A stretch of DNA of 64,000 nt, taken from assembly GCA_039185015.1 (NCBI GenBank), contig JBCDAU010000009.1:62001-126000 (forward strand). Reading direction: 5' to 3'. The stretch comes from JBCBSZ01 sp039185015. GTDB lineage: Bacteria; Actinomycetota; Acidimicrobiia; Acidimicrobiales; Poriferisodalaceae. A model generated the notes under the pieces. The model was given only the letters and a program-made list of their open reading frames with translations, was not told where the DNA came from and made no database searches. Shown piece by piece: positions 52,576 through 61,924 of the stretch (its first letter is position 1; every line of letters starts with the position of its first letter). Position numbers and translations under genes: made by a program.

Positions 52576-54585
52576 GTGACGGCGATCCCGGTCGCGACGG
52601 GTTCGACCAGTCCATCGGAAGTCATCCACGCTCCGTTCGTCGTCGCTGACCTGGCGATCACCCGGCTCGGTTCGCCGTATCGCCAGTCGCGAGCGTTGCC
52701 ACGCCTCGATCCCGATCAACACAGCCTTCTGTGGGCAGACTCGGGCAGGGTGCACGTCCGCATCGAGGGTCGATCGATGGTGCTGCATCGCACCCTCGTC
52801 GCCTGGGTACCGAGCGGCGTCGGGCACGTCGCGAGCGGAGTCGCCGATCTGGGCATCGCCCGTTTCGCTCGGTCGCCTTCGACGCCTCTGTACGGCCAGC
52901 CCGCGCTCGTGCTGGTCGACCCGGTCGTCGTCCCCGCGCTCGGTTTCGTCGCCCGAGGACCTCATCGACCGGGCGCCGCCGAGCTGCTGGCGGTTGCGGT
53001 CGAGCAGCTACGAGCTGGCATGGAGCGTTCGGACCCCGTCCTCCCTCTGCCCGTCGATCCGGGTGCGCGAGCTGTGGCCGAGCGACTGCTCACCGATCCG
53101 AGCGACCAGCGAGGCGTCGGTGCCTGGGCCCTCGTGGCGCGCTGCAGCGAGCGCACGTTGCGACGCCGCTTCGACGACGAGACGGGTCTGCCGTTCGCCG
53201 CCTGGCGCCAGCAGGCCCGGCTCCGCCATGCGAGGGGACTCCTGGCAGACGGCGAGCCGGTCGACTCGGCCGCACGGCGATCCGGGTTCCGGTCGCGCGC
53301 AGCCTTCGCCCGATCGTTCAAGGCGGAGACCGGGATGACGCCGACCGAGTACGCGGCCCGACCGACCTCCGGCGAAGCGCAGTGGCCTGCAGAGCAACGG
53401 ATCGGGCCGCCACTGCATCGCCACCGTCCCGAGACTTCCGAGATGGCATCGACCAGCGCTGCCGCGGAAGGACCGGACATGTTCTCCACCCGCCGACTCG
53501 CCACCGTCACCGTCGCCGTCGGGCTGCTCGCTACAGCGTGCGGCAGCGATGACGACGTCGGAGATGCGGCATCCTCGTCGAGCCCTGCCGCAACGACGGC
53601 GGAGACCGCGAGCACCGACACGACGGGGACGAGCGGGTCGAACGCCGACAACGAGTCGGCCGTGCCGGAGACGACCGAGGCGACATTCCCCCGGACACTC
53701 ATCGACCCTGCAGGCAACGAGGTGACCATCGAGGCGCAGCCAGAGCGAGTCGTCGTTGCGGGCGACCGCTCGGAGCTCGACTACCTGCTCGCGTTGGGCG
53801 TCGTGCCCGTCCAGATCAGCACGAATCGTTTCTTGGAGGACACAGAGGTGTTCGACGGCGACTCGATCATGCCGTTCCAGCAGGAGGTGATCGACAGCTC
53901 CGACGTCGAGCTCGCAAAGGTGCGAGGTGTCGGTACGGATCCCACGGATCCCGAGGACATCCTTCCCGCCGACCCAGACCTCATCATCGGCTTCGAGTAC
54001 CAGGTGGGGGATGCTCGGACGCAGCTCGAGGCGATCGCACCGGTCTTCACCTATGAGTTCTCGACCTGGCAGGACAACGTTCGCTCCCTCGGCGTCGCGC
54101 TCGGCCTCGATGACCGAGCGGAGCAACTGATCTCCGGCTGGGAGCAGCAACTCGCCGACGTGTTCGCCGACCTCGACGTACCCGAAGGGACGACCTACGC
54201 CTTCGTCGATGCTTACCCGCCCGAGGCGGCGCTGTACATCACGCCTGACGCTGGCTACGGACCGAACGTGCTGTTCGAGGCCGCAGGGTTCAGCCGCCTG
54301 GACAGCTACGACGAGATCGAGGACTTCACCGTCTCCTACGAGCGGGTCGACCTGCTCGACGACGCCGACGTGATCGTCTTCGTGGACTACGACCCCGATC
54401 CGACCCTCGCGCAGCAGTTCATCGATGATCCGATCGGTCAGTCGATCCCGGCTGTCGCGGATGGCCGGTACCTCATCCTGCAGCAGGGAGAGGCCGCCCA
54501 GGCGATGGACCGCCTCTCTCCCATCAATCTCGAGGAGGCCGCCGGACCCGTGATCGAGGCGGCGGCGCTCGTCGCATCGAGGTGA
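52576..54585 (+). CDS. AraC regulator fused in frame to a siderophore-type substrate-binding lipoprotein (2)
   Basis: A 669-residue frame. The N-terminal cupin-like part (HSLLWADSGRVHVRIEGRSM) and HTH region (WALVARCSERTLRRRFDDET, then AARRSGFRSRAAFARSFKAE) are AraC-like. A linker leads to M302, which opens MFSTRRLATVTVAVGLLATAC with lipobox Cys 322, and a FepB/FecB-like binding domain (LIDPAGNEVTIEAQPERVVV, ADPDLIIGFEYQV). GGAAGGA lies 6 nt before the internal ATG at 53479. GTG 52576 is chosen for its upstream GGGAAGA; GTG 52540 would add 12 residues. It is diverged from the first copy throughout, so the shared layout is old. Confidence 0.85.
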   Translation: MTAIPVATGSTSPSEVIHAPFVVADLAITRLGSPYRQSRALPRLDPDQHSLLWADSGRVHVRIEGRSMVLHRTLVAWVPSGVGHVASGVADLGIARFARSPSTPLYGQPALVLVDPVVVPALGFVARGPHRPGAAELLAVAVEQLRAGMERSDPVLPLPVDPGARAVAERLLTDPSDQRGVGAWALVARCSERTLRRRFDDETGLPFAAWRQQARLRHARGLLADGEPVDSAARRSGFRSRAAFARSFKAETGMTPTEYAARPTSGEAQWPAEQRIGPPLHRHRPETSEMASTSAAAEGPDMFSTRRLATVTVAVGLLATACGSDDDVGDAASSSSPAATTAETASTDTTGTSGSNADNESAVPETTEATFPRTLIDPAGNEVTIEAQPERVVVAGDRSELDYLLALGVVPVQISTNRFLEDTEVFDGDSIMPFQQEVIDSSDVELAKVRGVGTDPTDPEDILPADPDLIIGFEYQVGDARTQLEAIAPVFTYEFSTWQDNVRSLGVALGLDDRAEQLISGWEQQLADVFADLDVPEGTTYAFVDAYPPEAALYITPDAGYGPNVLFEAAGFSRLDSYDEIEDFTVSYERVDLLDDADVIVFVDYDPDPTLAQQFIDDPIGQSIPAVADGRYLILQQGEAAQAMDRLSPINLEEAAGPVIEAAALVASR

Positions 54586-54595
54586 ACCGGCCCCG

Positions 54596-56494
54596 CTACC
54601 CGACGTCGTAGGAGGCGACGAGATCGTCGAGGCGGTCGGCGAGGAAGTCGGTGGCCAACGGGGTCCAGAACAGGATCGCCTGCGAGGTCGGTCGATCCAG
54701 GAGGCGGCCGTCACCGCGCTGCCAGACGTCGAGGCCCGTGAAGACCGGACTGTCGAGCAGCGCCGCCTCGTCGGCATCAGCGTTTCCCGGGTAGGGGGCG
54801 AGGTTCCACAGCCAGTCGGCCTCAAGCTCGCCGAAGTTCTCCTCGGCGACGTCGGTGTAGCCGAAGTCACCGGCCTCGAAGGAGTAGTCGCTCTTCACGT
54901 TGAAGCCAGCCGCCTCCAGGTGGTCGACGTCGTTGGCGACATCCACTCCACCGGGGTACACGGAGGCGTTGGTGCCCTCGAACTCGTAGCCGAAGATAAC
55001 GCTGATCTCGGAGTCGGGAGCCGAGACGGCACCGAGGAGCTGATCCAGGGCGCCGTCGACGATCTCGTCAGCGACCTCGGATCGGCCCGTGACTGCGCCG
55101 AGCAGTCGCAGGCGGTCGCCGGAGAGGTCGACCCCGTACTCGACGACGAGGACCGGAGCGATCTGCTCGAGATCGGCGATGGCGTCGACTTCATAGTCCA
55201 TGGCCACGATGAGGTCGGGCGCTCCGCCTGCGATCTCCTCGTAGTTCAGCGGGTAGGCGAAGTTCTCCATGGAGAAGCCCTGCTCGTCCATCTCGGCGAT
55301 CTGCCACGGGTTGAGCTCCTCGGCCGGATCGGAGGCGTAGCCGAGCGGATCGATGCCGAGCAGCATGAGCTCGTCCGGCACGTACCGCAGCGTCGTCACC
55401 ATGATGCGCTCAGGGGGAGCCTCCAGCGTCACGCTTCGTCCGGCAGCATCGGTGACGATGATCGGACCCGACGGCTCCGATGACGTTTCGGCCGTCTCGG
55501 CCGTCTCGGCACCATCGTTCTCCACCCCGGTGGTGACAGCTTCGGACGAGTCCGTGTCGCCGTCGCCGCACGCCGCAAGTAGCAAGACCGCCGCGGCTCC
55601 GATGAGCGATCCCCGCCATCCGTTCCCGACCATGTCGCCTCCATCCCGAAGAGCCTTCACAAGATCCGTCAAGGCATCCTCTCGGGCAGAGCGAGGTGGC
55701 GTTGGCCAATCGGACGACGGTTTCGGCCACTGGGCCGGACGCAAAGTCGACGGCGACTCGCGATCGGCGAGGTCGGTCAGGGTGAGCCCCACCTCGCTCT
55801 TGACCGCCCTGGCGAGCGCATCAGTGCTCAGGTAGCCCGACCGGGCGACGACGTCGGCGATCGGCCGGCCCGCCTCGAGCAGGTCGAGCGCTGCGTGCAC
55901 TCGGACTCGCGTGCGCCACTGCACGAACGTCTGGCCGGTCCCCGAGTGGAAGAGCCGCCGCAGCGTTCGCTCGCTCGCACCCACCTCACGGCCCCATCGG
56001 GGCAGGTCCCAGTCGATCGACGGGTCGTCGAGGAGCCGTTCGGCGACCGCTCTGGCTCGGGCGTCCTTCGGCAGGAGGACGGGGACCTGATGGGCGAGGA
56101 AGGCGTCGTGGAGCTCATCGATCACGACCGAGGCGATCTCGGTGCTCCACCGGCGATGTGGACGACGATGAAGGTCGAGCAGTAGCGGTCCAACCACATC
56201 GCCGACCGCCAGTTGAACCCGCCTCGCCCACGCACCAGGGCAGCTCGCCGCCTCGAAGCGTCCCACCCACACCTGTCCCTCGGTCAGGATCCGATGCTCG
56301 GTGCGAGCCGGGACCCAGAACCCCACTGGATGCCGACACCCGACGATCGAGCTGCCGATTCGGACGCGGAACGACCCGTGGGCGGTCCACAGCAACTGGT
56401 GCTGGTCGACATTCACCAGTTCCGTCCCCACGACGGCGGGATCGAGCGTCTCGACCGAGGCAATCACGGGACCTTGCAACGAGACGATCGACAT
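54596..56494 (-). CDS. AraC regulator fused in frame to a siderophore-type substrate-binding lipoprotein (3)
   Basis: A 632-residue frame on the opposite strand, convergent with copy 2. The AraC part has QHQLLWTAHGSFRVRIGSSI, WGREVGASERTLRRLFHSGT and VVARSGYLSTDALARAVKSE. M288, the same position as in copy 1, opens MVGNGWRGSLIGAAAVLLLA with the lipobox Cys at 309; the binding domain follows (TDAAGRSVTLEAPPERIMVT, APDLIVAMDYEVDAI). GGAGG lies 4 nt before the internal ATG (55633). It is 58 bp downstream of the two ABC genes on the same strand and probably co-transcribed with them. Confidence 0.85.
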   Translation of the reverse strand: MSIVSLQGPVIASVETLDPAVVGTELVNVDQHQLLWTAHGSFRVRIGSSIVGCRHPVGFWVPARTEHRILTEGQVWVGRFEAASCPGAWARRVQLAVGDVVGPLLLDLHRRPHRRWSTEIASVVIDELHDAFLAHQVPVLLPKDARARAVAERLLDDPSIDWDLPRWGREVGASERTLRRLFHSGTGQTFVQWRTRVRVHAALDLLEAGRPIADVVARSGYLSTDALARAVKSEVGLTLTDLADRESPSTLRPAQWPKPSSDWPTPPRSAREDALTDLVKALRDGGDMVGNGWRGSLIGAAAVLLLAACGDGDTDSSEAVTTGVENDGAETAETAETSSEPSGPIIVTDAAGRSVTLEAPPERIMVTTLRYVPDELMLLGIDPLGYASDPAEELNPWQIAEMDEQGFSMENFAYPLNYEEIAGGAPDLIVAMDYEVDAIADLEQIAPVLVVEYGVDLSGDRLRLLGAVTGRSEVADEIVDGALDQLLGAVSAPDSEISVIFGYEFEGTNASVYPGGVDVANDVDHLEAAGFNVKSDYSFEAGDFGYTDVAEENFGELEADWLWNLAPYPGNADADEAALLDSPVFTGLDVWQRGDGRLLDRPTSQAILFWTPLATDFLADRLDDLVASYDVG

Positions 56495-56552
56495 CGGGCT
56501 AGCTTGCCGTAGAGCGGCGTATCGACGGCCACCCGGCTGGCGCTCGGAGCCT

Positions 56553-58319
56553 TCAGCCCGGCGGTGGTCCCCGCCGCGCACCCTGCCAGTGGCGCCACAG
56601 CTCGGCGTACTGACCCGCAGCACCGGCGAGCTGGGCGTGGGTCCCGTGCTCGACGAGCCGGCCGTGCTCGAGGACGGCGATGCGGTCGGCGTCTCGCGCC
56701 TGGGTGAGGCGATGGGCGATGACGATCGAGGTGCGCCCCGAGGCGACGCGGGCGAGCGCGTCGTCGAGCTGCCGTGCTGCGGTCGATCCGGCCTCGGCGG
56801 TGGCCTCGTCGAAGATGACCACACGAGCCGGCCGGAGGGCGACCCGGGCGAGCGCGAGCTGGTTGGCCTCGACCGCTGAGAGGGCGCGAGCGCCGTCGCC
56901 GACCTCGGCGTGGAGACCGTCGTCGAGGCGGTCGACCCAGCCGAGCGCGTCCACGGCGTCGAGCGCGCCCCGGAGCGCGGCCTCGTCGGCCTCGGGGTCG
57001 GCGAGGAGCAGGTTGTCGGCGATCGTGCCGCTGAACACGTAGGCGTCCTGGCTGACGAGGTTGACCGTGGTCCGCCACACGACGGGATGCAGCTCTCGGT
57101 GGCCGAGACCGCCGATGCGCAGCTCGCCGCCGGTCGGTGCGTCGATGCCGGCGACCAGGCGGGCGACGGTGGTCTTGCCCGCACCGCTCGGTCCGACGAG
57201 GGCCATGCGGCACGCGTCGGGCACGTCGAGATCGACGTGATGGAGCACGGGATGGCCGGGCCGGTACTCGAAGCTCACCCCGGCGAGCGAGACCGAACCG
57301 TCGGCGGGCTGTTCGACGGTCTCCGGCGGATCGGGGACGGGTGCCTGGAGCACGCCGACGAGTCGGGCGAACGCGGCGGTCGCCTCCTGTGCGGTGTCGA
57401 GCAGACCGAGGAGGCTGTTGAAGGGGTCGAAGAGCCGGTGGAAGTAGAGCGCTCCGGCCGTCGCCGTGCCGACCGTGATGGCGTCGGCCCGCACGGCGAA
57501 GAACCCCACCACGAGCACCGAGGCCAGACCGGTGAGCTCGGCGACGTTGAGGAACCCGAAGAACTTCGAGCGGATGCGGGCTGCGTGGAGGGCGGTGTCG
57601 TTGGCCTCGACCGAGCGATCGGCCACGTCAGTGGTGCGCCGGGGGCCCAGCCGCAGCGCGGTGATGGTGGGCGCTCCGGCGACGACCTCGGTGATGGTCC
57701 CCGTTCGCCGGCCGAGCGCGGTCCGCTCCTCCGCGTAGACCGGCGCCGATCGGCGGAGGTACCACCGGGTGGCGAGGACCTGCACGGGCAGCACGGCGAA
57801 CCCGGCGAGTGCCAGGCGCCAGTCGAGGATGCCGAGGCCCACGACGGTCAGTCCGATGGCGAAGCCCGCGGCGACCAGCTCCGGTATGGCCTCGCGACTC
57901 GCTTCGGAGACGGCATCGACATCACCGCTCACCCGGGCGACCACGTCGCCGAGCCCCGCTGCCTCGACGTCGGCGAGCGGCAGGTGCAAGACGCGCTCGA
58001 CGACGTCCTCGCGCACCTCGGCGAGCACGTGCTCTCCGAGGGAGGCGACTCGGACGATGGCGAGCGCGGTCAAGCCGGCCTGCGCGATCCCGGCGAGCAG
58101 GAGCCCGGCGGCCAGGAGGTCGATCCGAGAGGTCTCCGCTCCGTCGATCACCGCATCGACGATGCGCCCGAGCAGCGGCGGCACGAGCAGGCCGGCGATG
58201 GTGGCGCACACGGTGGCGAGCAGCGCGAGCGCGGTGCGAACCGGGCTCTGGCCCAGAAGACCGAGCAGCGCCCGTCGCGTCGCCGCGCCGTCGGCGACCG
58301 GCAGGAGCGCCTCGCTCAT
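56553..58319 (-). CDS. ABC-exporter-fold half-transporter, catalytically equipped subunit
   Basis: A 588-residue type IV ABC half-transporter: six membrane helices (about 20-310) and a C-terminal ATPase. Walker A GPSGAGKTTVARLVAG, the Q-loop in NLVSQDAYVFSGTI, Walker B with catalytic Glu VVIFDEATAEAGST and the H-loop IVIAHRLTQA are intact. The signature motif is not LSGGQ but LSAVE. It overlaps the partner gene by 4 bp, indicating a heterodimer. It may export a siderophore or, like IrtAB, import one; the neighbouring binding proteins favour import (inference). Confidence 0.9.
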   Translation of the reverse strand: MSEALLPVADGAATRRALLGLLGQSPVRTALALLATVCATIAGLLVPPLLGRIVDAVIDGAETSRIDLLAAGLLLAGIAQAGLTALAIVRVASLGEHVLAEVREDVVERVLHLPLADVEAAGLGDVVARVSGDVDAVSEASREAIPELVAAGFAIGLTVVGLGILDWRLALAGFAVLPVQVLATRWYLRRSAPVYAEERTALGRRTGTITEVVAGAPTITALRLGPRRTTDVADRSVEANDTALHAARIRSKFFGFLNVAELTGLASVLVVGFFAVRADAITVGTATAGALYFHRLFDPFNSLLGLLDTAQEATAAFARLVGVLQAPVPDPPETVEQPADGSVSLAGVSFEYRPGHPVLHHVDLDVPDACRMALVGPSGAGKTTVARLVAGIDAPTGGELRIGGLGHRELHPVVWRTTVNLVSQDAYVFSGTIADNLLLADPEADEAALRGALDAVDALGWVDRLDDGLHAEVGDGARALSAVEANQLALARVALRPARVVIFDEATAEAGSTAARQLDDALARVASGRTSIVIAHRLTQARDADRIAVLEHGRLVEHGTHAQLAGAAGQYAELWRHWQGARRGPPPG

Positions 58320-60055
58320 CGCAGCACCAGCTCGACGTAGTCGGGATCGTCGAGCAGCTCGTCGTGGCGACCACGACGCTGCGTCGTCCCGTCGCGCACG
58401 ACCACGACCTCATCGCAGATGGCCAGGAGCGCAGGCGACGTCGTGACCAGCACCGTCGTTCCTCGGCCTCGACGCAGCCGGGCGATCCGACCGGCGATCA
58501 GGTGCTCGGTGCTGGCGTCGACGGCCGTGGTCGGGTCGTGCAGTACGACCGTCGGTGCGTCCGAGGCGAGCGCTCGCGCCAGCATCACCCGCTGGCGCTG
58601 CCCGCCCGACAAGGCGCTCCCACCCTCGCCGACCGGCGAGTCGAGACCGGCGGGGAGAGCCTCGGCGACCTCGTCGACCGTGGCGGCCTCGATCGCCGCG
58701 TCGATCGTGGCCCCGTCGACATCGCCGACCGCCACCTGGTCGCGGACCGCGCCCTCGAAGAGCACGGCGTCGGCTGCGGTCACGACCATCTCCGCCCGGA
58801 GCTCGTCGAGCGGCCAGCGGCGGGCGTCCACGCCCCGGACCTGGACTCGTCCGCGATCAGGATCGCGGCGACGAGCGAGCAGCTCGACGATCGCTGCGGC
58901 ATCGCCGGGCTCGGCGACGACGCCGATCACCGAACCGGACTCGGCCACGAGGTCCACCCGAGCCAGTCGCTCGCCACCGACGGCCACGAGCTCGATGACC
59001 GGAGCATCGGGCACGTGCGGCGGCATCCCACCGTCGCATTCGTCGACGGCGATCGGGCGGTCTCGCAGCGCGGTGACGCGACGAGCGGCCGCTCGGACCG
59101 TCGCCGCCTGCGCACCGCTCTCGATCAGGAACGACAGGGGCCCGATCAGGAACTGGGCCAGGCCGACGGCGGCGATGAGCTGCCCGATCGTGATCTCGCC
59201 CTCGAGCGCGAGGCGACCACCGAGCCACGCGACGACCACCACCAGCGCGCCGCTGACCCCCAGCGTCAGCCCCTCGTATCCAGCGAAGAAGCGAGCCGAG
59301 CGCAGCCGGGCGGCAAGGGCGCTGCGGCTCGCGATCCGATAGCGGGAAGAGGCCTCGTCGCCCACGCCCAGGCCCTTCAGCACGCGGAGACCGCGGAGCA
59401 GGTCGGTGGCCACACCAGTCGCCGTGGCCACGGCCGCCTGCTCCTGCTCGCTGCGCCCGACCAGCGGCCGGCTCAGCACCATCACCACGGAGACGACGAT
59501 CGGGACGCCGACGATGACGACCAGCCCGAGGGGTAGGGACACCGCGAGCAGGAACGCCGAGCCACCGATCAACGCCGGCAGGGCGCCGGCTCCGAGCCCG
59601 ATCGCCCAGGAGACGGCGCCGACCTCCTCTGCGTCGTCGGAGGCGAGGCTGACCACGTCGCCGGACCGGACCCCGACCCCGCCCCGCGGGTCGAGCACGC
59701 GCTCGACGACGAGCTGCCGCACGTCGTGGGCGATCCAGAGCTGGGCCCGTTCGAGCGAGTAGTAGCCGACGAGACCGGCGCAGGTGAGCATGGTGAACAC
59801 GACGGCGAGGGCGCCGACCCACCGGGCCATCGCGGCGCCGTCGCCGGTCACGACGGCCCGATCGATCGCCACGCCGATCATGATCGGGACCACCGTTTCG
59901 GACGCCTGATGGAACATCACGAAGATCGAGCCGACGATCAGGTCGCGCCGCCGTCGCCGAGTCGCGGTACGGACCAACCGACTCGGCAGCGTCGCAGCGG
60001 TGGAGGGTTCGGTCCCGCGCATCGATGACGCTTCGGCGGCCGGTGTCGTCACCAC
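58316..60055 (-). CDS. ABC-exporter-fold half-transporter, degenerate-site subunit
   Basis: A 579-residue partner of the gene at 56553. Membrane domain about 35-330. Its ATPase keeps the signature LSGGQRQRVMLARAL, but Walker A reads VVAEPGDAAAIVE without the essential Lys, the catalytic Glu after Walker B is Pro (VVLHDPTTAVDAST) and the H-loop His is missing (VLVTTSPALLA). It thus complements the partner's broken signature to form one good ATP site, leaving the other dead. The start is GTG 60055; ATG 60022 is also possible. It is divergent from a solo SBP gene. Confidence 0.88.
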   Translation of the reverse strand: MVTTPAAEASSMRGTEPSTAATLPSRLVRTATRRRRRDLIVGSIFVMFHQASETVVPIMIGVAIDRAVVTGDGAAMARWVGALAVVFTMLTCAGLVGYYSLERAQLWIAHDVRQLVVERVLDPRGGVGVRSGDVVSLASDDAEEVGAVSWAIGLGAGALPALIGGSAFLLAVSLPLGLVVIVGVPIVVSVVMVLSRPLVGRSEQEQAAVATATGVATDLLRGLRVLKGLGVGDEASSRYRIASRSALAARLRSARFFAGYEGLTLGVSGALVVVVAWLGGRLALEGEITIGQLIAAVGLAQFLIGPLSFLIESGAQAATVRAAARRVTALRDRPIAVDECDGGMPPHVPDAPVIELVAVGGERLARVDLVAESGSVIGVVAEPGDAAAIVELLARRRDPDRGRVQVRGVDARRWPLDELRAEMVVTAADAVLFEGAVRDQVAVGDVDGATIDAAIEAATVDEVAEALPAGLDSPVGEGGSALSGGQRQRVMLARALASDAPTVVLHDPTTAVDASTEHLIAGRIARLRRGRGTTVLVTTSPALLAICDEVVVVRDGTTQRRGRHDELLDDPDYVELVLR

Positions 60056-60116
60056 GTCATCATCGCGCCGACCTGGATATCAAGGCTGCCGAACACCACG
60101 AATAGGGTGGGCCGCG

Positions 60117-61148
60117 ATGCTGTCGTGCCGAACCCCCTTCCGACTCCTTGCCGTCACGTTCGCACTCACCGTCTGCGCAACCGCGTGCTCGTCCTCCGAC
60201 GAGGACGCCGACGGCGCAACGGCGTCGACGACGACAGCGGAACCGACCGCCGTGACCGAGGCGGCCACCTCCTCCACCTCGACGCCGGAGGCGGCACCCA
60301 CGACCGTGGCCGGGATCCCGCCGCTGTTCGCGGGCGAGCGGGTCGTCGCCATCGGCAGCAACGTCTGGCCGATCGTGGGCGACCTCCTCGCACTCGGCGT
60401 CACGCCCGTGGCGATCTACAGCCAGCTCGGCAACCAGGAGCAGCCTGACTACCTGACCGAGGCGTACGGCGACGTCCTGGCAGACGTCCCGGTCACCCTC
60501 GTCAGCCTCACCGAGTTGAACCCCGAGGAGCTCGCCACACTCGACGCCGACCGCGTCGTGATGCCCGCCTTCTTCGAGGCCGTGATCGGCGGCAATCCGA
60601 TCTTCACCGAGCTGCTCGGCGACGGCGCGGTCTACGTCGAGGTGCAGGACTGGCGCAGCTCACTCGGCACGATCGCAGAAGCGGGTGGCATCGACGCCGA
60701 CGTGGCGATCGCCGACCTGGAGGCGGTGTACGAGACGCGGGTCGCGGAGATCGCCGCCTCGCTGGACTACGACCCGGCCGAGGTCGTCTTCAACACCTTC
60801 CAGTGGAACGAGGACGGCACCTACCTCGCTGCCTTCTCCGAGCTGCCGATCGTGCAGATCGTCTCCGAGCTCGGCTTCCAGCTCCACCCCTCGCTCGGAG
60901 CGACCGGACCGACACCACCGCAGAGCCAGGAGACGGTCACCGACATGGACGCCGACCTCGTCTTCGTCCAGGTCCGCAACGTCGACTTCGACAGCCTGCC
61001 CGACGACCCGCTCTGGTCGACCACATCGGTCGCCGCCACCGGGAACGTCTTCGAGCGCTTCCAGTTCGGACAGCAGGCCGGCTGGCTGGAGACCCTCGAG
61101 CTCCTCGACCAGCTCGCCGAGGAGCTCCCCCGCTACTCGCCGTCCTAG
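60117..61148 (+). CDS. siderophore/heme-type substrate-binding lipoprotein (solo)
   Basis: A 343-residue lipoprotein: signal MLSCRTPFRLLAVTFALTVC with lipobox CATAC, Thr/Ser/Ala linker, then a FepB/FhuD-type binding domain (ERVVAIGSNVWPIVGDLLAL, TVTDMDADLVFVQV, then LETLELLDQLAEELPRY). Unlike its neighbours it carries no AraC part. ATG 60117 follows TAGGGT by 8 nt (leaderless). It is divergent from the ABC operon and overlaps the convergent VOC gene by 4 bp. Confidence 0.87.
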   Translation: MLSCRTPFRLLAVTFALTVCATACSSSDEDADGATASTTTAEPTAVTEAATSSTSTPEAAPTTVAGIPPLFAGERVVAIGSNVWPIVGDLLALGVTPVAIYSQLGNQEQPDYLTEAYGDVLADVPVTLVSLTELNPEELATLDADRVVMPAFFEAVIGGNPIFTELLGDGAVYVEVQDWRSSLGTIAEAGGIDADVAIADLEAVYETRVAEIAASLDYDPAEVVFNTFQWNEDGTYLAAFSELPIVQIVSELGFQLHPSLGATGPTPPQSQETVTDMDADLVFVQVRNVDFDSLPDDPLWSTTSVAATGNVFERFQFGQQAGWLETLELLDQLAEELPRYSPS

Positions 61149-61915
61149 CCGAGCGCCGGAAGCAGTGGCAGCCCGAACAGGGGCGACAACGGGGTCGACG
61201 GGCCCGCGATCCGGAGGCCGACGATGCCGTGCTCGGCGCCATGGCGCACGATGACGGCGCAGCGGCCGTCATCGATGCTCCACCCACCGCCGTCCACGGA
61301 CTCGACCGACGCGTCGAGATAGCGACCGAGGACCCGTGCGTGCTCGGTCGGCTCGGGATCGGTGAGCTCGATCGCGGTGATCCGCTCCACCCCACACGGG
61401 TGCGAGCGCAGGCCATCGTCGATCAGCAGCGGCGGGTCGTAGGGATCCATGACGAAGGGCAGGGACGGGTCCTTGGGCGCAACGACCGACCACGTGCTCG
61501 TGGGGCGATCGGGCGGCGTGCGGTCGACCTCGCGGACTCGGCCGATCTCGATCCCGTCGGCTTCGAGCGACTCGACCTCGTCGGCGAGCGCGGTCTCGAT
61601 CTCGAGCGCCCAGTCACAGGGGCCCCTCGCTGAGACCCATCCGGCGAATCGACCGACGTCGCCACGGCGGAGCACACGAGACAGCGCACCGACCGGCGGC
61701 CCGAGGATCCGACCGAGGCGCCCCGACGGCACGGGGTCGAACAGCTCGATGAAGGGGCCGTCGTGGAAGTGAATGAGCGCGTTGTGCGCATCTGCCGGAT
61801 CGCTGCCCCACCCCACCGAGAACCCGGCGTCGCCTGCCGCCCCGACCGCTCCGGCCACGTCATCGACCCGGACGAGGACGTGGCTCACCAGACGGCGACC
61901 TCGATGTTCGCTCAC
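61145..61915 (-). CDS. VOC/glyoxalase-like protein
   Basis: A 256-residue protein beginning VSHVLVRVDDVAGAVGAAGD, followed by NALIHFHDGPFIELFDPVP, as in the large single-chain glyoxalase-like (PF13468-type) proteins. A second VOC-like half starts near RITAIELTDPEPTEHARVLG. Metal ligands are not certain, and the substrate is unknown. GTG 61915 follows TAGCGT by 6 nt, so it has its own leaderless promoter despite lying next to transport genes. Confidence 0.75.
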   Translation of the reverse strand: MSEHRGRRLVSHVLVRVDDVAGAVGAAGDAGFSVGWGSDPADAHNALIHFHDGPFIELFDPVPSGRLGRILGPPVGALSRVLRRGDVGRFAGWVSARGPCDWALEIETALADEVESLEADGIEIGRVREVDRTPPDRPTSTWSVVAPKDPSLPFVMDPYDPPLLIDDGLRSHPCGVERITAIELTDPEPTEHARVLGRYLDASVESVDGGGWSIDDGRCAVIVRHGAEHGIVGLRIAGPSTPLSPLFGLPLLPALG

Positions 61916-61924
61916 CGTCGAACG

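Noticed and set aside
53008..54870. Minus-strand open frame opposite AraC-SBP 2
   Set aside because: Shadow of the plus-strand gene; repetitive Arg/Val/Glu composition and no recognisable fold.
56495..57184. Upstream extension of the third AraC-SBP frame
   Set aside because: It overlaps the well-supported ABC transporter gene by over 600 bp in another frame; the true N-terminus matches the AraC domain at 56494.
60072..60085. CCTGGATATCAAGG near-palindrome between the ABC operon and the solo SBP gene as an iron box
   Set aside because: Only 14 bp with a central mismatch pair and no match to DtxR/IdeR or Fur consensus; too weak to call.
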